Below, piece after piece: positions 48,759 through 57,963 of a DNA stretch of 64,000 nt. Numbering within the stretch: position 1 is the first letter of the stretch; every line of letters starts with the position of its first letter. The stretch spans positions 124,001-188,000 of the forward strand of contig DATAUC010000109.1 in assembly GCA_036268485.1 (NCBI GenBank), read 5' to 3'. The DNA comes from Bog-473 sp036268485 (lineage in GTDB: Bacteria; Actinomycetota; Acidimicrobiia; Acidimicrobiales; RAAP-2). Under the pieces are notes generated by a model that saw only the letters and a list, made by a program, of their open reading frames with translations, did no database searches and was not told the DNA's origin. A program made the position numbers and the translations under genes.

Positions 48759-50290
48759 CAGTCAGCGCCGGCCGAAGAAGCCGACAAGGCGCCCGACAGC
48801 CATTCGTCACGCAATGTCCGACGCAACACCTTGCCCGATGGGGTGCGCGGCACCGCATCGACCAGAACGACGGCACGCAGCTGCTTGTACGTGGCCAAGG
48901 TGTCAGCCACGAGCTGCTGCAACTCGGCCCCGTCGACTGCAGCGGCCGGTTCGAGCTGGATGGCGGCCACGGGGACCTCGCCTGCCCGCTCATCGGGCAC
49001 GCCGAACACGGCGCAATCGATCACCGACGGATGTCCATGCAGCACGGATTCGATCTCGGCCGGCGCTACCTGGAATCCGTTGACTTTGATCATCTCCTTG
49101 CAGCGGTCGGTCAGATGCACCCAGCCGTCCTCGTCGAGCCACCCGACATCACCCGTGCGATACCAACCGTCCACGAAGGCCGCCGAGGTTTCCGAGTCGG
49201 GGAGATAGCCCGCCATGGCCGAGGCGCTCCGCACCTGGATCTCCCCGTTGGTACCCGACGCCACCACCTCGCCGCTGTCGAGGTCGACGGCGCGCAGCGA
49301 CACATCGCCCACCGGACACCCCGCCGAATCAAGACGCCACTCATCGGGCCGGCTGACCGGGTTGGAAGTGATGACAGGGACCTCGCTGGTGCCGTAGGCC
49401 GGGAGCCAGCGCACGCCGGTACGAGCCGTGACCGTGTCGGCCACCGAAGCCGTGACCGGGGTCGCACCCCACATGATGTAGCGCAGCGAGGAGAGGTCGA
49501 ATGACTCCAGATCGGGATGATTTGCCATAGCCAGGGCGATGGGAGCAACGGCCATCTCGAGCGTCATGCGCTCTTGCTGTATGTACCGCAGCTCCTCGTT
49601 GAGATCGAAGCGGCGATGCAGCCTGACCGTTGCTCCAGCCTCGGCTGCCGCCAAGAGGTTGAGCAGACCGAGAATATGAGACGGTGGCGTGGCGACCTGG
49701 AACCGATCTGTTGGACCGAGGCCCAGAGCCAGGCACCAGTGTTCGGTGGCCAGGGAAATGGAGGCGTGCGTGTGCCGGACGGCCTTGGGCCGATCGGTTG
49801 TGCCCGAACTGAACACGAGGACGGCATCATCCTCATCATCGACCCGGACCCGAGGCGCCGCCAGGTCACTGTGCCGATCCAGAGCCGGACTGGAACGCAC
49901 CGATTCGTCGTCGAGATTGAGGACGGTCCCGTCCAGACGTGACGACAGCAGCGCGGCGCCCTCGCCGTCGGCCACCGCGGCCACCGGCGCGGTGAGGCGG
50001 AGCGCATTCTCGACCTCGAGCGCCTTCCAGGCAGGATTGAGGAGCACGGACGCTGCCCCGAGTTTGCTCACGGCATTGACGGTGACGATGAACTCGGGCC
50101 GATTGGAGGTCATGACCGCCACTCGAGATCCCGGCTGAACCCCGCAGGAGGCCAGGTGGGCGGCGGCGGCATTGCTGGCCCGGTGCAGATCGGCGAAGGT
50201 CCACCAGTCGTCCCCGGCCAAAACGGCCGGGACGTCTGGGCCCGTCACCGCGGCACGCTCGAGGCCGCGGTGCATGATGCCCTTCGCCAT
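48758..50290 (-). CDS. Acyl-CoA synthetase (AMP-forming)
   Basis: A 510-residue ANL-superfamily ligase that adenylates a carboxylic acid and links it to CoA. The phosphate loop is SSGTTDRPK (about residue 155), with the AYGTSEVP adenine motif, the GWYRTGDVGWLDEDG hinge approach and the catalytic lysine in PSGKVLRR near the end. ATG 50290 starts it; ATG 50275, after GAAGGG, is an alternative. The long open frame beyond 50290 is antisense to the divergent ACAD and is not coding. First gene of a five-gene overlapping operon; an AATCATATT element touches its start. Confidence 0.92.
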   Translation of the reverse strand: MAKGIMHRGLERAAVTGPDVPAVLAGDDWWTFADLHRASNAAAAHLASCGVQPGSRVAVMTSNRPEFIVTVNAVSKLGAASVLLNPAWKALEVENALRLTAPVAAVADGEGAALLSSRLDGTVLNLDDESVRSSPALDRHSDLAAPRVRVDDEDDAVLVFSSGTTDRPKAVRHTHASISLATEHWCLALGLGPTDRFQVATPPSHILGLLNLLAAAEAGATVRLHRRFDLNEELRYIQQERMTLEMAVAPIALAMANHPDLESFDLSSLRYIMWGATPVTASVADTVTARTGVRWLPAYGTSEVPVITSNPVSRPDEWRLDSAGCPVGDVSLRAVDLDSGEVVASGTNGEIQVRSASAMAGYLPDSETSAAFVDGWYRTGDVGWLDEDGWVHLTDRCKEMIKVNGFQVAPAEIESVLHGHPSVIDCAVFGVPDERAGEVPVAAIQLEPAAAVDGAELQQLVADTLATYKQLRAVVLVDAVPRTPSGKVLRRTLRDEWLSGALSASSAGAD

Positions 50291-50292
50291 GT

Positions 50293-50307
50293 GGAAATCA
50301 TATTCTC
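50293..50307 (+). promoter_or_regulatory. AATCATATT element between divergent synthetase and ACAD genes
   Basis: GGAAATCATATTCTC: arms GGAAAT and ATTCTC around CAT, with the core AATCATATT identical to the copies at 7644 and 40096. It begins two bases upstream of the synthetase start and lies 67 bases before the ACAD start, so one bound protein could control both operons. Confidence 0.6.
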
Positions 50308-50374
50308 TTATTTGAGATCCCGCGTAAACGGGATCGATGTGTAGGGTTTTCGCTGCGAGGAAGGCGGTCCGAAG

Positions 50375-51541
50375 ATGACGAGTGACACTCCGAACCACGT
50401 GGACGAGGGCGTTCGCGCCGAAATCATCGACACAGTCCGGCGGTTTGTGCAGCGCGAGGTGATCCCGGTCGCCAGTGCCCTTGAGCGGACCGATACCTTC
50501 CCCGCGGCGATCGTCGAGGAGATGAAGGGGCTCGGCCTCTTCGGGGTCACCATCCCCGAGGCCTACGGGGGGCTCGGGCTCGACCTGCTCACCTACATCG
50601 GCGTGATTGAGGAACTGTCCTACGGCTGGATGAGCCTGACCGGCATCGTCAACACCCACACCATGGCCGCCATCCTGATCCTGACCCACGGGTCCGAGGA
50701 GCAGAAGCAGCGCTGGCTGCCCACCATGGCCACCGGTGAGCGGCGTGGCGCTCTGTCCCTCTCCGAACCCGACGCCGGCAGCGACACCCGCAACATTTCG
50801 TGCCGGGCCAGCCGTGACGGCGACGAGTACATCGTCAACGGGAGCAAAGCATGGGTGACGAACGGCGAACGCGCCTCCATCGTCGCCCTGGCGGCCCGAA
50901 CCGAGGAGGGCATTTCCGCCTTCATCGTGGAGAAAGAACCCGGACCGAGCTTTGAGGGCATTACGGTCAGCAAGCACGTCGGCAAATTGGGCTACCGGGG
51001 CGTGGAGACGGTGGAGATGTCGTATGTCGACCACCGGATCCCGGCGGCCAACCTGATCGGTGAGTCCGGACGTGGCCTGCCCCAGATCCTCAGTGTCCTC
51101 GAAGTCGGGCGCATCAACATCGCGGCGCGGGCGGTCGGTGTGGCGCGGGCGGCCTTCGATGCCGCCATGGCGTACGCCCAGCAGCGCGAAACATTCGGCA
51201 AGCCCATCGGAGAGCATCAGGCCATCGCCCTCAAGCTGGCCGACATGGCCACTCGCTTGGAGGCGGCCCGCCTGCTGACCAAGAACGCGGCGGAACGCAA
51301 GGCCCGGGGACTGCGCTGCGATGTGGAAGCCGGCATGGCCAAGTTGTTCGCCAGCGAGACGGCGCTCGATCTCAGCATGGAGGCCATGCGCATCCATGGC
51401 GGCGTCGGATACACGACCGAGTTCCCGGTCGAGCGCTACTACCGGGATGCGCCGCTCATGGTCATCGGTGAAGGCACCAACGAGATTCAGCGCATCGTGA
51501 TCGCCCGTGGCCTGCTGGCCCGCGCCCGCGGTCAGGCCTGA
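50375..51541 (+). CDS. Acyl-CoA dehydrogenase, canonical homotetramer type
   Basis: A 388-residue ACAD of the short/medium-chain kind. LSLSEPDAGSD (about residue 127), YIVNGSKAWVTNG, QQRETFGKPIGEHQA and MRIHGGVGYTTEFPVERYYRD are all standard, and the catalytic glutamate is present in IGEGTNEIQR near residue 370. Unlike the four split subunits in this window it should be active alone. It is divergent from the synthetase operon, sharing the AATCATATT element, and overlaps the convergent CoA-transferase gene by 10 bases. It probably dehydrogenates a shorter intermediate of the same pathway. Confidence 0.94.
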   Translation: MTSDTPNHVDEGVRAEIIDTVRRFVQREVIPVASALERTDTFPAAIVEEMKGLGLFGVTIPEAYGGLGLDLLTYIGVIEELSYGWMSLTGIVNTHTMAAILILTHGSEEQKQRWLPTMATGERRGALSLSEPDAGSDTRNISCRASRDGDEYIVNGSKAWVTNGERASIVALAARTEEGISAFIVEKEPGPSFEGITVSKHVGKLGYRGVETVEMSYVDHRIPAANLIGESGRGLPQILSVLEVGRINIAARAVGVARAAFDAAMAYAQQRETFGKPIGEHQAIALKLADMATRLEAARLLTKNAAERKARGLRCDVEAGMAKLFASETALDLSMEAMRIHGGVGYTTEFPVERYYRDAPLMVIGEGTNEIQRIVIARGLLARARGQA

Positions 51542-52743
51542 GGGTCCCTCTTGGCCCGCCGGGCCGCCGCTTCGGCCAGCACGGCGTCGGTGTGCTCACC
51601 AAGCCGCGGTGGCGCTGACGCGGTCTGCACTGGCAGGTCAGAGAAGCTGACCGGACCGTTGACCGCTCGCATCGAGATCCCGCCGCCGGCGTCGGGCACT
51701 TCCAGGAAGCCGTCCGTGGCGGCCAGCTGTGGGTCGGCCAGGACCTCAGCCGGCCCCTGGGCCGGAGCCCACCACACCCCTTCCCGCTCGAATCGTTCCG
51801 CCCAGAACTTCAATGGCCGCTGACCGATGATCTCGTCCAGCGTGGCGATCACCTCGCTGCGATGGCGACGTAGCGCGCCGGCATCAGCAAACCGGGGGTC
51901 ATCGAGAAGGTCTTCCCGGCCCAGGGCCCGACAGACCGACGCGATGTGGCGGTCCGCTTCCAGCCCGGTCAAGAAGAACCAGCGCCCGTCGCTGGCGCAA
52001 TACGAATTCATGAGGGGAGCCTGGTTAGCCTGACGCGACTCGGCCTTTGACACCTTGCCGAGGGTGGCCTGCAGGCTCATATCCCAGCCCAGCACGTAGG
52101 TACCCGTCCGGATCAGGGAGACTTCGACCACCTGACCTCGTCCAGTGTGTCGCTGCTCGAGTACGGCAGCCAGGAGGCCACCCAAGGCAGCCAGGCCGCA
52201 GATGTGGTCGCCGATCCCACCGCGGGCGTTGAGCGGGACGCCTTCACTGTTGGCCAATTGCATCGACAACCCCGAACGACCCCAGAAGGCGCCGACGTCG
52301 TACGCCGGCCGGTCACGGTCCGGTCCGCGCAACCCGTAGCCACTCACGCTGCAGTACACGAGATGGGGATGACGTTGCACGGTGACCGCTGGCTCCAAGT
52401 CGAATGCGTCGAGCACCGTGGGGCGGGCGTTGGTCAAGAAGACGTCGGCGTCAGCGAGTAGATCCTCGAAGCGGGCCCTGTCTTCCTCCTGGCGCAGATC
52501 GAGCACCACGCTTCGCTTGCCGCGGTTGTCCAGCGCAAAGGCCGGATTCGGAAAATCGTCTCCCATCCCGAGCGATCCGAACACCCGCCGCATGGGGTCG
52601 CCACTAGGCGGCTCCACTTTGACCACATCGGCGCCCCAATCCGCCAACAATGCCCCTGCACTGGGTGCGGCGACCCAGACCCCGAGCTCGACCACCCGCA
52701 GGTCGGCCAGCGCCGACAATCCCGGCCTTCCGTCTGTCGTCAC
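51532..52743 (-). CDS. CoA-transferase family III (CaiB/BaiF)
   Basis: A 403-residue class III CoA-transferase. VVELGVWVAAPSAGALLADWGADVVKVE, DNRGKRSVVLDL and YGLRGPDRDRPAYDVGAFW with the catalytic aspartate (AYD) near residue 165 are characteristic, as is the GGIGDH segment. GTG 52743 overlaps the synthetase stop (GTGA), so the two activating enzymes are coupled. Together they offer two ways to load an acid on CoA. Confidence 0.93.
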   Translation of the reverse strand: MTTDGRPGLSALADLRVVELGVWVAAPSAGALLADWGADVVKVEPPSGDPMRRVFGSLGMGDDFPNPAFALDNRGKRSVVLDLRQEEDRARFEDLLADADVFLTNARPTVLDAFDLEPAVTVQRHPHLVYCSVSGYGLRGPDRDRPAYDVGAFWGRSGLSMQLANSEGVPLNARGGIGDHICGLAALGGLLAAVLEQRHTGRGQVVEVSLIRTGTYVLGWDMSLQATLGKVSKAESRQANQAPLMNSYCASDGRWFFLTGLEADRHIASVCRALGREDLLDDPRFADAGALRRHRSEVIATLDEIIGQRPLKFWAERFEREGVWWAPAQGPAEVLADPQLAATDGFLEVPDAGGGISMRAVNGPVSFSDLPVQTASAPPRLGEHTDAVLAEAAARRAKRDPQA

Positions 52744-54335
52744 GAGGGCGAACCCATGCGAGAACGCGCCGCGGCCCGCTCACGGAGGGTGTCCTTGACG
52801 ACCTTCCCCGTGGCATTGCGTGGCAGATCGTCCACCATCTCGACCATCCGTGGCACCTTGTAGTTGGCCATCTGGGCGCGACTCCATTCAATGATCTCGT
52901 CCGGCTGCAAGTCCTCGGTCGCCACGACAAAAGCCATGCCCACCTCGCCGAGCCGCGCATCGGGAATACCGATGACGGCCGCCTGGCTGAGGGCCGGATG
53001 CCGCAGCAGGATGTTTTCGATCTCGGCCGGGTAGGCGTTGAACCCCCCGACGATGAACATGTCCTTGACCCGGCCGACGATGTGCAGGCGACCGGCGTCA
53101 TCGAGCAGACCCAGATCACCGGTCGAGAGCCATCCGTCTGTCGACAGGACCTTGGCCGTCTCGTCGGGATCGTCCAGGTACCCGGCCATCACGCTGGCCC
53201 CGCGGAGCAGTACCTCGCCCGATTGGCCGGCTTCGACATCGAGGCCACCCTCACCGACAATGCGGATCGCAAAGCCGGGGCGGGGATGGCCGACAGTGGT
53301 GGCAATGGCCTCGGCATCATCGCCGGGGGACGTGGAGCACGCAGTCCCGGCCTCGGTGAGCCCGTAGCCGGTCACGATGAGCGAGAAGGGCAGCTCGGTC
53401 TGCATGCGGCGTATGAGCGCCACGGGAATGTCCGCCGCGCCGGTGACCCCCACCCGGAGGCTGCTGAGGTCGTAGTGGGACCGATCCGTGTGCTCGAGGA
53501 TCGACTGGTAGATGGTGGGCGCTCCGGGCAGCACCGTCACCTGCTCGGAGGCCACCCGGGCGAGCACGCGCTCCACTGCAAAGACCGGCTCAGGCAGCAT
53601 GGTGGCGCCGGCGGCGACACAGGCCAGGATGCCGGCCTTGAGCCCGAACATATGGAAGTACGGATTGACCATCAGGTACGGGTCACCGGCGGTCAGACCG
53701 GTCATGGCGACCCAGTCGGTGGCCACCCGTAACGTGCGACCGTGTGTCATGAGGACGCCCTTGGGTGCGCCCGTGGTCCCCGACGTGAACAAGATGTCGG
53801 ACAGATCGTCTGGACCGAGATTGCTTCGACGACGAGCCGCTTCGGCCGCCGACGCGCCGGTCGCCCGCCCGGCAAAGGCATCCCACGACATGGTGCCACC
53901 GCGTACCGGTCCCTCGGCCACCACGGTGGTCCCGAGTCCGGGCAGGGTGGTGCCGGTTGCCGCCAGCATCGCCACATAGTCCGTACCCAGGAAGTTGGTC
54001 ACGGTGACCAGGACCCGGGCATCACTCCTGCTGAGGAGATCTGCTGCTTCGGCGCCCTTGAACCTCGTATTGATGGGGACCAGCACGGCGCCGGCCGAGA
54101 AGATGCCCAGAGCCGCCACCACCCACGGCAGACCGTTCGGGCACCAGATGGCCACCCGGTCTCCTTGTTCCACGCCGGAGCCGACCAGAGCAGCGGCAAA
54201 CCGATGGGCCGCCTCCTCAAGCTGGGCGTAGGTCATATCGGTCGCCCCGTCTCGAAGGGCGGGACGGTCGACGTGGGTCTGGGCGGCGGATGCCAACATC
54301 GCCGGGATGGTGGGCCACACTTCGGTAGCGGTCAC
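52740..54335 (-). CDS. Acyl-CoA synthetase, FadD3-like
   Basis: A 531-residue AMP-forming ligase. The phosphate loop is TSGTTGAPKG (about residue 190), the adenine motif GYGLTEAGT, the hinge GWLSTGDLG and FIVGGFNAYPAEIE, and the catalytic lysine PRNATGKVVKD. GTG 54335 is my choice of start; the frame stays open to 54431 but would cross the dyad before the P450 gene. The sequence has the feel of the FadD3/FadD17 group that activates ring-derived or branched acids in steroid breakdown; specificity is inferred only. Confidence 0.9.
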   Translation of the reverse strand: MTATEVWPTIPAMLASAAQTHVDRPALRDGATDMTYAQLEEAAHRFAAALVGSGVEQGDRVAIWCPNGLPWVVAALGIFSAGAVLVPINTRFKGAEAADLLSRSDARVLVTVTNFLGTDYVAMLAATGTTLPGLGTTVVAEGPVRGGTMSWDAFAGRATGASAAEAARRRSNLGPDDLSDILFTSGTTGAPKGVLMTHGRTLRVATDWVAMTGLTAGDPYLMVNPYFHMFGLKAGILACVAAGATMLPEPVFAVERVLARVASEQVTVLPGAPTIYQSILEHTDRSHYDLSSLRVGVTGAADIPVALIRRMQTELPFSLIVTGYGLTEAGTACSTSPGDDAEAIATTVGHPRPGFAIRIVGEGGLDVEAGQSGEVLLRGASVMAGYLDDPDETAKVLSTDGWLSTGDLGLLDDAGRLHIVGRVKDMFIVGGFNAYPAEIENILLRHPALSQAAVIGIPDARLGEVGMAFVVATEDLQPDEIIEWSRAQMANYKVPRMVEMVDDLPRNATGKVVKDTLRERAAARSRMGSPS

Positions 54336-54419
54336 CAACGGCGAGCCGCCGATCCACCGTGGTGCACCGCATCGTATGAGAACAGTGCTCTTGCCACGCA
54401 ATAATGCTACTCTCCGCCT

Positions 54420-54444
54420 TCGTTCCCACACTGAACGGGAACGA
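54420..54444 (+). promoter_or_regulatory. Inverted repeat TCGTTCCC-N9-GGGAACGA
   Basis: Perfect eight-base arms separated by nine bases, centred about 35 bases before the P450 start (54467) and about 97 before the divergent synthetase start. It may be an operator controlling both genes or a leader hairpin. No second copy was noticed in the window. Confidence 0.45.
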
Positions 54445-54466
54445 CAACTGGCGCAAGCGAGGCGAC

Positions 54467-55666
54467 ATGGTCACAGCTGCGATGGAGCCGTACTACGACC
54501 CGTACGACTTCGACATCGATGCCGATCCATACCCACTCTGGAAACGGCTCCGCGACGAGGCTCCGATCTATTTCAACGAGAAATACGACTTCTATGCCGT
54601 CAGTCGATATGACGACGTGGAGCGCGGCCTGGTGGAGTGGCAGAGCTACAGCTCGGCCAGGGGCTCGGTGCTCGAAATCATCAAGGCGGAGTTCGAGATG
54701 CCGCCCGGTATGTTCATCTTCGAGGATCCCCCGGACCACGATCTGCACCGCGGCATCCTCAGCCGGGTCTTCACGCCGCGACGCTTGGCTGCCATCGAGC
54801 CTCAGGTCCGGGCCTTCGCCGCACGAACGCTCGACCCCCTGATCGGACAGGGCGGATTCGACTTCATTGCCGACCTGGGTGCCGAAATTCCGATGCGCAC
54901 CATCGGCCTGCTCTTGGGCATTCCCGAGGACGACCAGGTGGCACTGCGGGAAAAGATCGATGAAGGACTACGCCTGGAAGACGGGGTGATGCCCGACTAC
55001 ACCGAAGTCGGGGATCTGGGTTCGAACGACAACTACGCCGACTACATCGACTGGCGGGCCAAGAATCCGTCAGACGACCTCATGACCGAACTGCTCAATG
55101 CCGAATTCACCGACCGCGAGGGCACCGTCCGCACGCTGACCCGTGACGAAATACTCGGGTACATCGGATTGCTGGCCGGCGCCGGCAACGAGACGACCAC
55201 CCGGCTCATCGGCTGGGCCGGAAAGTTGCTGGCCGAGCACCCGGACCAGCGACGCCAGATGGCCCAGGACGCGAGTCTGATCCCGGGTGCCGTCGAGGAA
55301 TGCCTGCGTTACGAACCGCCGTCCCCTGTCCAGGCGCGGTACGTGACCACGGACGTGGAGCACCACGGGCGAGTCATCCCGGCCGGCAGCATCATGCTGC
55401 TCCTCAACGCGTCGGCCAACCGAGACGAGCGCGAGTTCTCCGATCCGGATCGATTCGACATCCACCGCAAGGCGCAACGGCACCTCAGTTTCGGCTATGG
55501 CATCCACTTCTGTCTGGGCGCGCACCTGGCCCGAGCAGAGGCTCGGATCGCGCTTGAGGAGGTACTCACGCGATTCCCGGAGTGGGAGATCGATTGGGAG
55601 AACGCGGTGCAAGCTCGGACGTCCACCGTGCGGGGATGGGAGAAGCTCCCCGTTCACACATCGTGA
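54467..55666 (+). CDS. Cytochrome P450
   Basis: A 399-residue P450 with I-helix LLAGAGNETTTR, ExxR in EECLRYE and haem loop FGYGIHFCLG near residue 345. It is a close paralogue of the P450 at 527-1723; both share PYYDPYDFDIDA/IYYDPYDFEIDA N-termini and the ARTSTVRGWE/AKTSTVRGWE C-terminal block. ATG 54467 follows a GAGGCG site; ATG 54482 is possible. It overlaps the next gene by four bases and begins a probable operon with a CMD-like protein and a DapDH-like dehydrogenase. No ferredoxin gene adjoins it. Confidence 0.94.
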   Translation: MVTAAMEPYYDPYDFDIDADPYPLWKRLRDEAPIYFNEKYDFYAVSRYDDVERGLVEWQSYSSARGSVLEIIKAEFEMPPGMFIFEDPPDHDLHRGILSRVFTPRRLAAIEPQVRAFAARTLDPLIGQGGFDFIADLGAEIPMRTIGLLLGIPEDDQVALREKIDEGLRLEDGVMPDYTEVGDLGSNDNYADYIDWRAKNPSDDLMTELLNAEFTDREGTVRTLTRDEILGYIGLLAGAGNETTTRLIGWAGKLLAEHPDQRRQMAQDASLIPGAVEECLRYEPPSPVQARYVTTDVEHHGRVIPAGSIMLLLNASANRDEREFSDPDRFDIHRKAQRHLSFGYGIHFCLGAHLARAEARIALEEVLTRFPEWEIDWENAVQARTSTVRGWEKLPVHTS

Positions 55667-56259
55667 CCGAGGAGCCACTCCGACTTTCTCCCAAGGCCTT
55701 CGCCGACTGGGACGAGGACACCCGCGCCACGCTCTTGGCCCACCTGCGACGACCGGAGCTCTACCTGTCCGGATCACCCGACGCTCCCCCCATGCCCGTC
55801 GTGCTCGAACTGTTCGCCCAGCATGTGGAACTGAGTCGAGCCTGGCTCCCCTTCACCGACATGCTGGCCGGTGAGCACGCCCGCCTCCCGGCCGAGGTGC
55901 GTGAGCTGTTGATCCTTCGCGTGGCCGTCAGAACGCGCTCGGGTTATGAGTGGCGCCAACACCGCCGTATGGGCCTGGACGCCGGCCTTACAGAAGCACA
56001 GGTAACGGCTGTCTGGCAGGGTCCCCCGGCCGAGTTGTGGACGGCGCGGGAACGCACGCTGCTCGCTGCCACCGACGAGTTCATTGACCAGTTCGCCATC
56101 AGCGAACCGACGTGGAACGACCTGGCCAACGCCTTCGATCCGGCCGAAATTCTCGAACTCCTGTTCCTGGTGGGTGGCTATCTGTGCCTGGCCGCCGTCT
56201 TCAACAGCGTGGGGTTAGAGCCAGGACTGCCGGACGGGCCGGGCCCGATACCGACCTGA
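55663..56259 (+). CDS. Carboxymuconolactone-decarboxylase-like protein
   Basis: A 198-residue AhpD/CMD-fold protein. LPAEVRELLILRVAVRTRSGYEWRQHRRMGLDAGL carries the family's Glu-x3-His (EWRQH), but the CxxC redox pair of AhpD is absent, so it is not a peroxidase-type reductase. The C-terminal LFLVGGYLCLAAVFNSVGLE is also typical. GTG 55663 overlaps the P450 stop (GTGA). Such CMD proteins accompany P450s and SDRs in aromatic and steroid catabolism, often as lactone decarboxylases or with unknown roles. Confidence 0.85.
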   Translation: MTEEPLRLSPKAFADWDEDTRATLLAHLRRPELYLSGSPDAPPMPVVLELFAQHVELSRAWLPFTDMLAGEHARLPAEVRELLILRVAVRTRSGYEWRQHRRMGLDAGLTEAQVTAVWQGPPAELWTARERTLLAATDEFIDQFAISEPTWNDLANAFDPAEILELLFLVGGYLCLAAVFNSVGLEPGLPDGPGPIPT

Positions 56260-56283
56260 TCGTCAACGAAAGGTGGGGGACGC

Positions 56284-57417
56284 ATGAGTTCAGAGCATTA
56301 TCGGGTCATCCAATGGGCCACCGGGAACACGGGGCAACGGTCCCTCCGGGAAGTCATTTGTGACCCTTCGCTGGAATTGGTCGGCGTCCTCGTCTATGAC
56401 GCCGAAAAGGACGGCACTGATGCCGGCGACCTGTGCGGTGAGGGCAAGACGGGGATCACAGCCACGCTCGACCGCCAGGCCATCCTGAACCTCAGCGCGG
56501 ATTGTTGCCTGTACATGGCGCGCGCCTCGGGAACCGGGCCGTCCAGGGCCGGGCTTACCGAGGACGAATTGGTCGACGACATGGTGGCGCTGCTCAAGCG
56601 CGGTATCAACGTCGTGACCACCTGCACCGACCTGGTGGCGCGAGGCGCGCCACTGAGCGACGCCAACCGCTCCCGCCTGCTGGACGCCTGTCAGCAAGGC
56701 CATGCTTCTGTGTGGGCCAGCGGGAGTGACCCCGGGTTCATCACCGAGACCCTCCCACTGGCGCTGCTGTCGATACAGCGCCATGTCGAACTCATAGAGA
56801 TTGACGAATTCGGTGATCTTTCACGTCGTCCGTCGCCCCATATGGTCCTCGAACAGATGGGGTTCGGGCAGTCGCCCAGCACGCTGGATCCTCAGCGCCG
56901 AATGAACCATCTGTTGGGCGCATTCCAGCCCGCCCTCTCCGTTCTGGCTGAAATGGCGGGTTTCGACATCGATGCGTGGGCGTCGGAAGGTGCCGTGGCC
57001 ACGGCGAAGGAGGACCTGACGATTGTGGCCGGCGACATAAAGAAAGGAACACTGGCCGCACAGCGGATCTCGGTCACCGGCCGAAGCAAGGGGACCGACC
57101 GTGTGCGTTTCAACCAGTACACCTTCGTGGCCCTCGATGTGGATCCGGCCTGGGAACTCCAGTCCACCGGGTGGCGGGTTCGTGTGCACGGCGATGCACC
57201 GATCGACCTCAGCATGCCGTTCCCCGTCCCGTTGGAGGGGCTGGCCGGAATTGTGCCGGCCTTCAACGCCAACGGACCGGTGAATGCCATCCCGTACGTG
57301 TGTGCCGCCGCGCCGGGCATCTTGATCACGCAGGACCTCCCCCACATGATCAGGCGGCGTGAGTCCCGTCAGGCCGAGAAGTCCCCGGCGGCCACCCGAA
57401 TGGTGAGCAGGAGTTGA
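56284..57417 (+). CDS. DapB/2,4-diaminopentanoate-dehydrogenase-like oxidoreductase
   Basis: A 377-residue protein with an N-terminal Rossmann domain (VIQWATGNTGQRSLREV) and the C-terminal domain of the 2,4-diaminopentanoate dehydrogenase type (ASGSDPGFITETLPL near residue 140, FNANGPVNAIPYVCAAAPGI near residue 320). Mycobacterium-like actinomycetes have many such proteins, mostly unassigned. GAAAGGTGGGGG precedes the ATG. It follows the CMD gene by 24 bases and converges with the MarR gene, overlapping it by 49 bases. It is probably an NAD(P)H-dependent reductase or amine dehydrogenase. Confidence 0.87.
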   Translation: MSSEHYRVIQWATGNTGQRSLREVICDPSLELVGVLVYDAEKDGTDAGDLCGEGKTGITATLDRQAILNLSADCCLYMARASGTGPSRAGLTEDELVDDMVALLKRGINVVTTCTDLVARGAPLSDANRSRLLDACQQGHASVWASGSDPGFITETLPLALLSIQRHVELIEIDEFGDLSRRPSPHMVLEQMGFGQSPSTLDPQRRMNHLLGAFQPALSVLAEMAGFDIDAWASEGAVATAKEDLTIVAGDIKKGTLAAQRISVTGRSKGTDRVRFNQYTFVALDVDPAWELQSTGWRVRVHGDAPIDLSMPFPVPLEGLAGIVPAFNANGPVNAIPYVCAAAPGILITQDLPHMIRRRESRQAEKSPAATRMVSRS

Positions 57418-57899
57418 ATAAGCGACTCCATCTGCTCCTCGCTGAGCGGTATCGCTTCGTACACCTTCTCGTTCAGCACGTCGGTGGCCGCGGCCACCGT
57501 CTTGAGACCCTTCGCGGTGATCTCGGCCAAGGTGCTGCGGGCGTCGCTCGGATGCTGGAGACGGCGCACCAGATCATCTGCTTCCAGCCGGTCGATCGCA
57601 CTGGTGACGGTGGCCGGCGTGACCTGCAGCCGTTCACAGATCTGGGTCAGTGACAGCTGGCCGCAGTCGGCGTTCCAGGCCAACCAGGCCAGGACTTCAT
57701 ATCGGGCGAACGTCAGCGTGAACGGCCGGAGCACGTCGTTGGCTTGGGCCAGGAAGAGCTGGTGCGCCCGCATGACGGAGGTGACGGTCTGCATGCCGAT
57801 CGCCGCCGAGCCCCACCCCTTGGACGTCCAGACCTCGCGGGCCGCCGCCACCGGATCGAAGGAGAGGGAGCGAGATGTTGCCACGGCCGCATGGTACAT
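57369..57899 (-). CDS. MarR-family transcriptional regulator
   Basis: A 176-residue winged-helix regulator. LSLTQICERLQVTPATVTSAIDRLEADDLVRRLQHPSDARSTLAEI (about residues 75-120) shows the recognition helix and wing with the conserved D-R of MarR proteins. ATG 57899 is preferred with AAAGGGTG upstream; the open frame to 58004 would cover the divergent promoter. A dyad ACT-x-CGACGTCG-x-AGT lies inside that promoter, so this protein probably represses the amidohydrolase-M24 operon starting at 58046. Confidence 0.9.
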   Translation of the reverse strand: MYHAAVATSRSLSFDPVAAAREVWTSKGWGSAAIGMQTVTSVMRAHQLFLAQANDVLRPFTLTFARYEVLAWLAWNADCGQLSLTQICERLQVTPATVTSAIDRLEADDLVRRLQHPSDARSTLAEITAKGLKTVAAATDVLNEKVYEAIPLSEEQMESLIQLLLTIRVAAGDFSA

Positions 57900-57963
57900 G
57901 GAGCACCCTTTGGTGTCAGACCTCGGCCGAGAAGTCTGACGGCCCACCGGCGCAGGCGGAACC

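Noticed and set aside
50291..51397. Apparent long N-terminal extension of the acyl-CoA synthetase (open frame to 51397)
   Set aside because: It lies exactly antisense to the well-supported ACAD gene at 50375-51541 and has no synthetase-like sequence.
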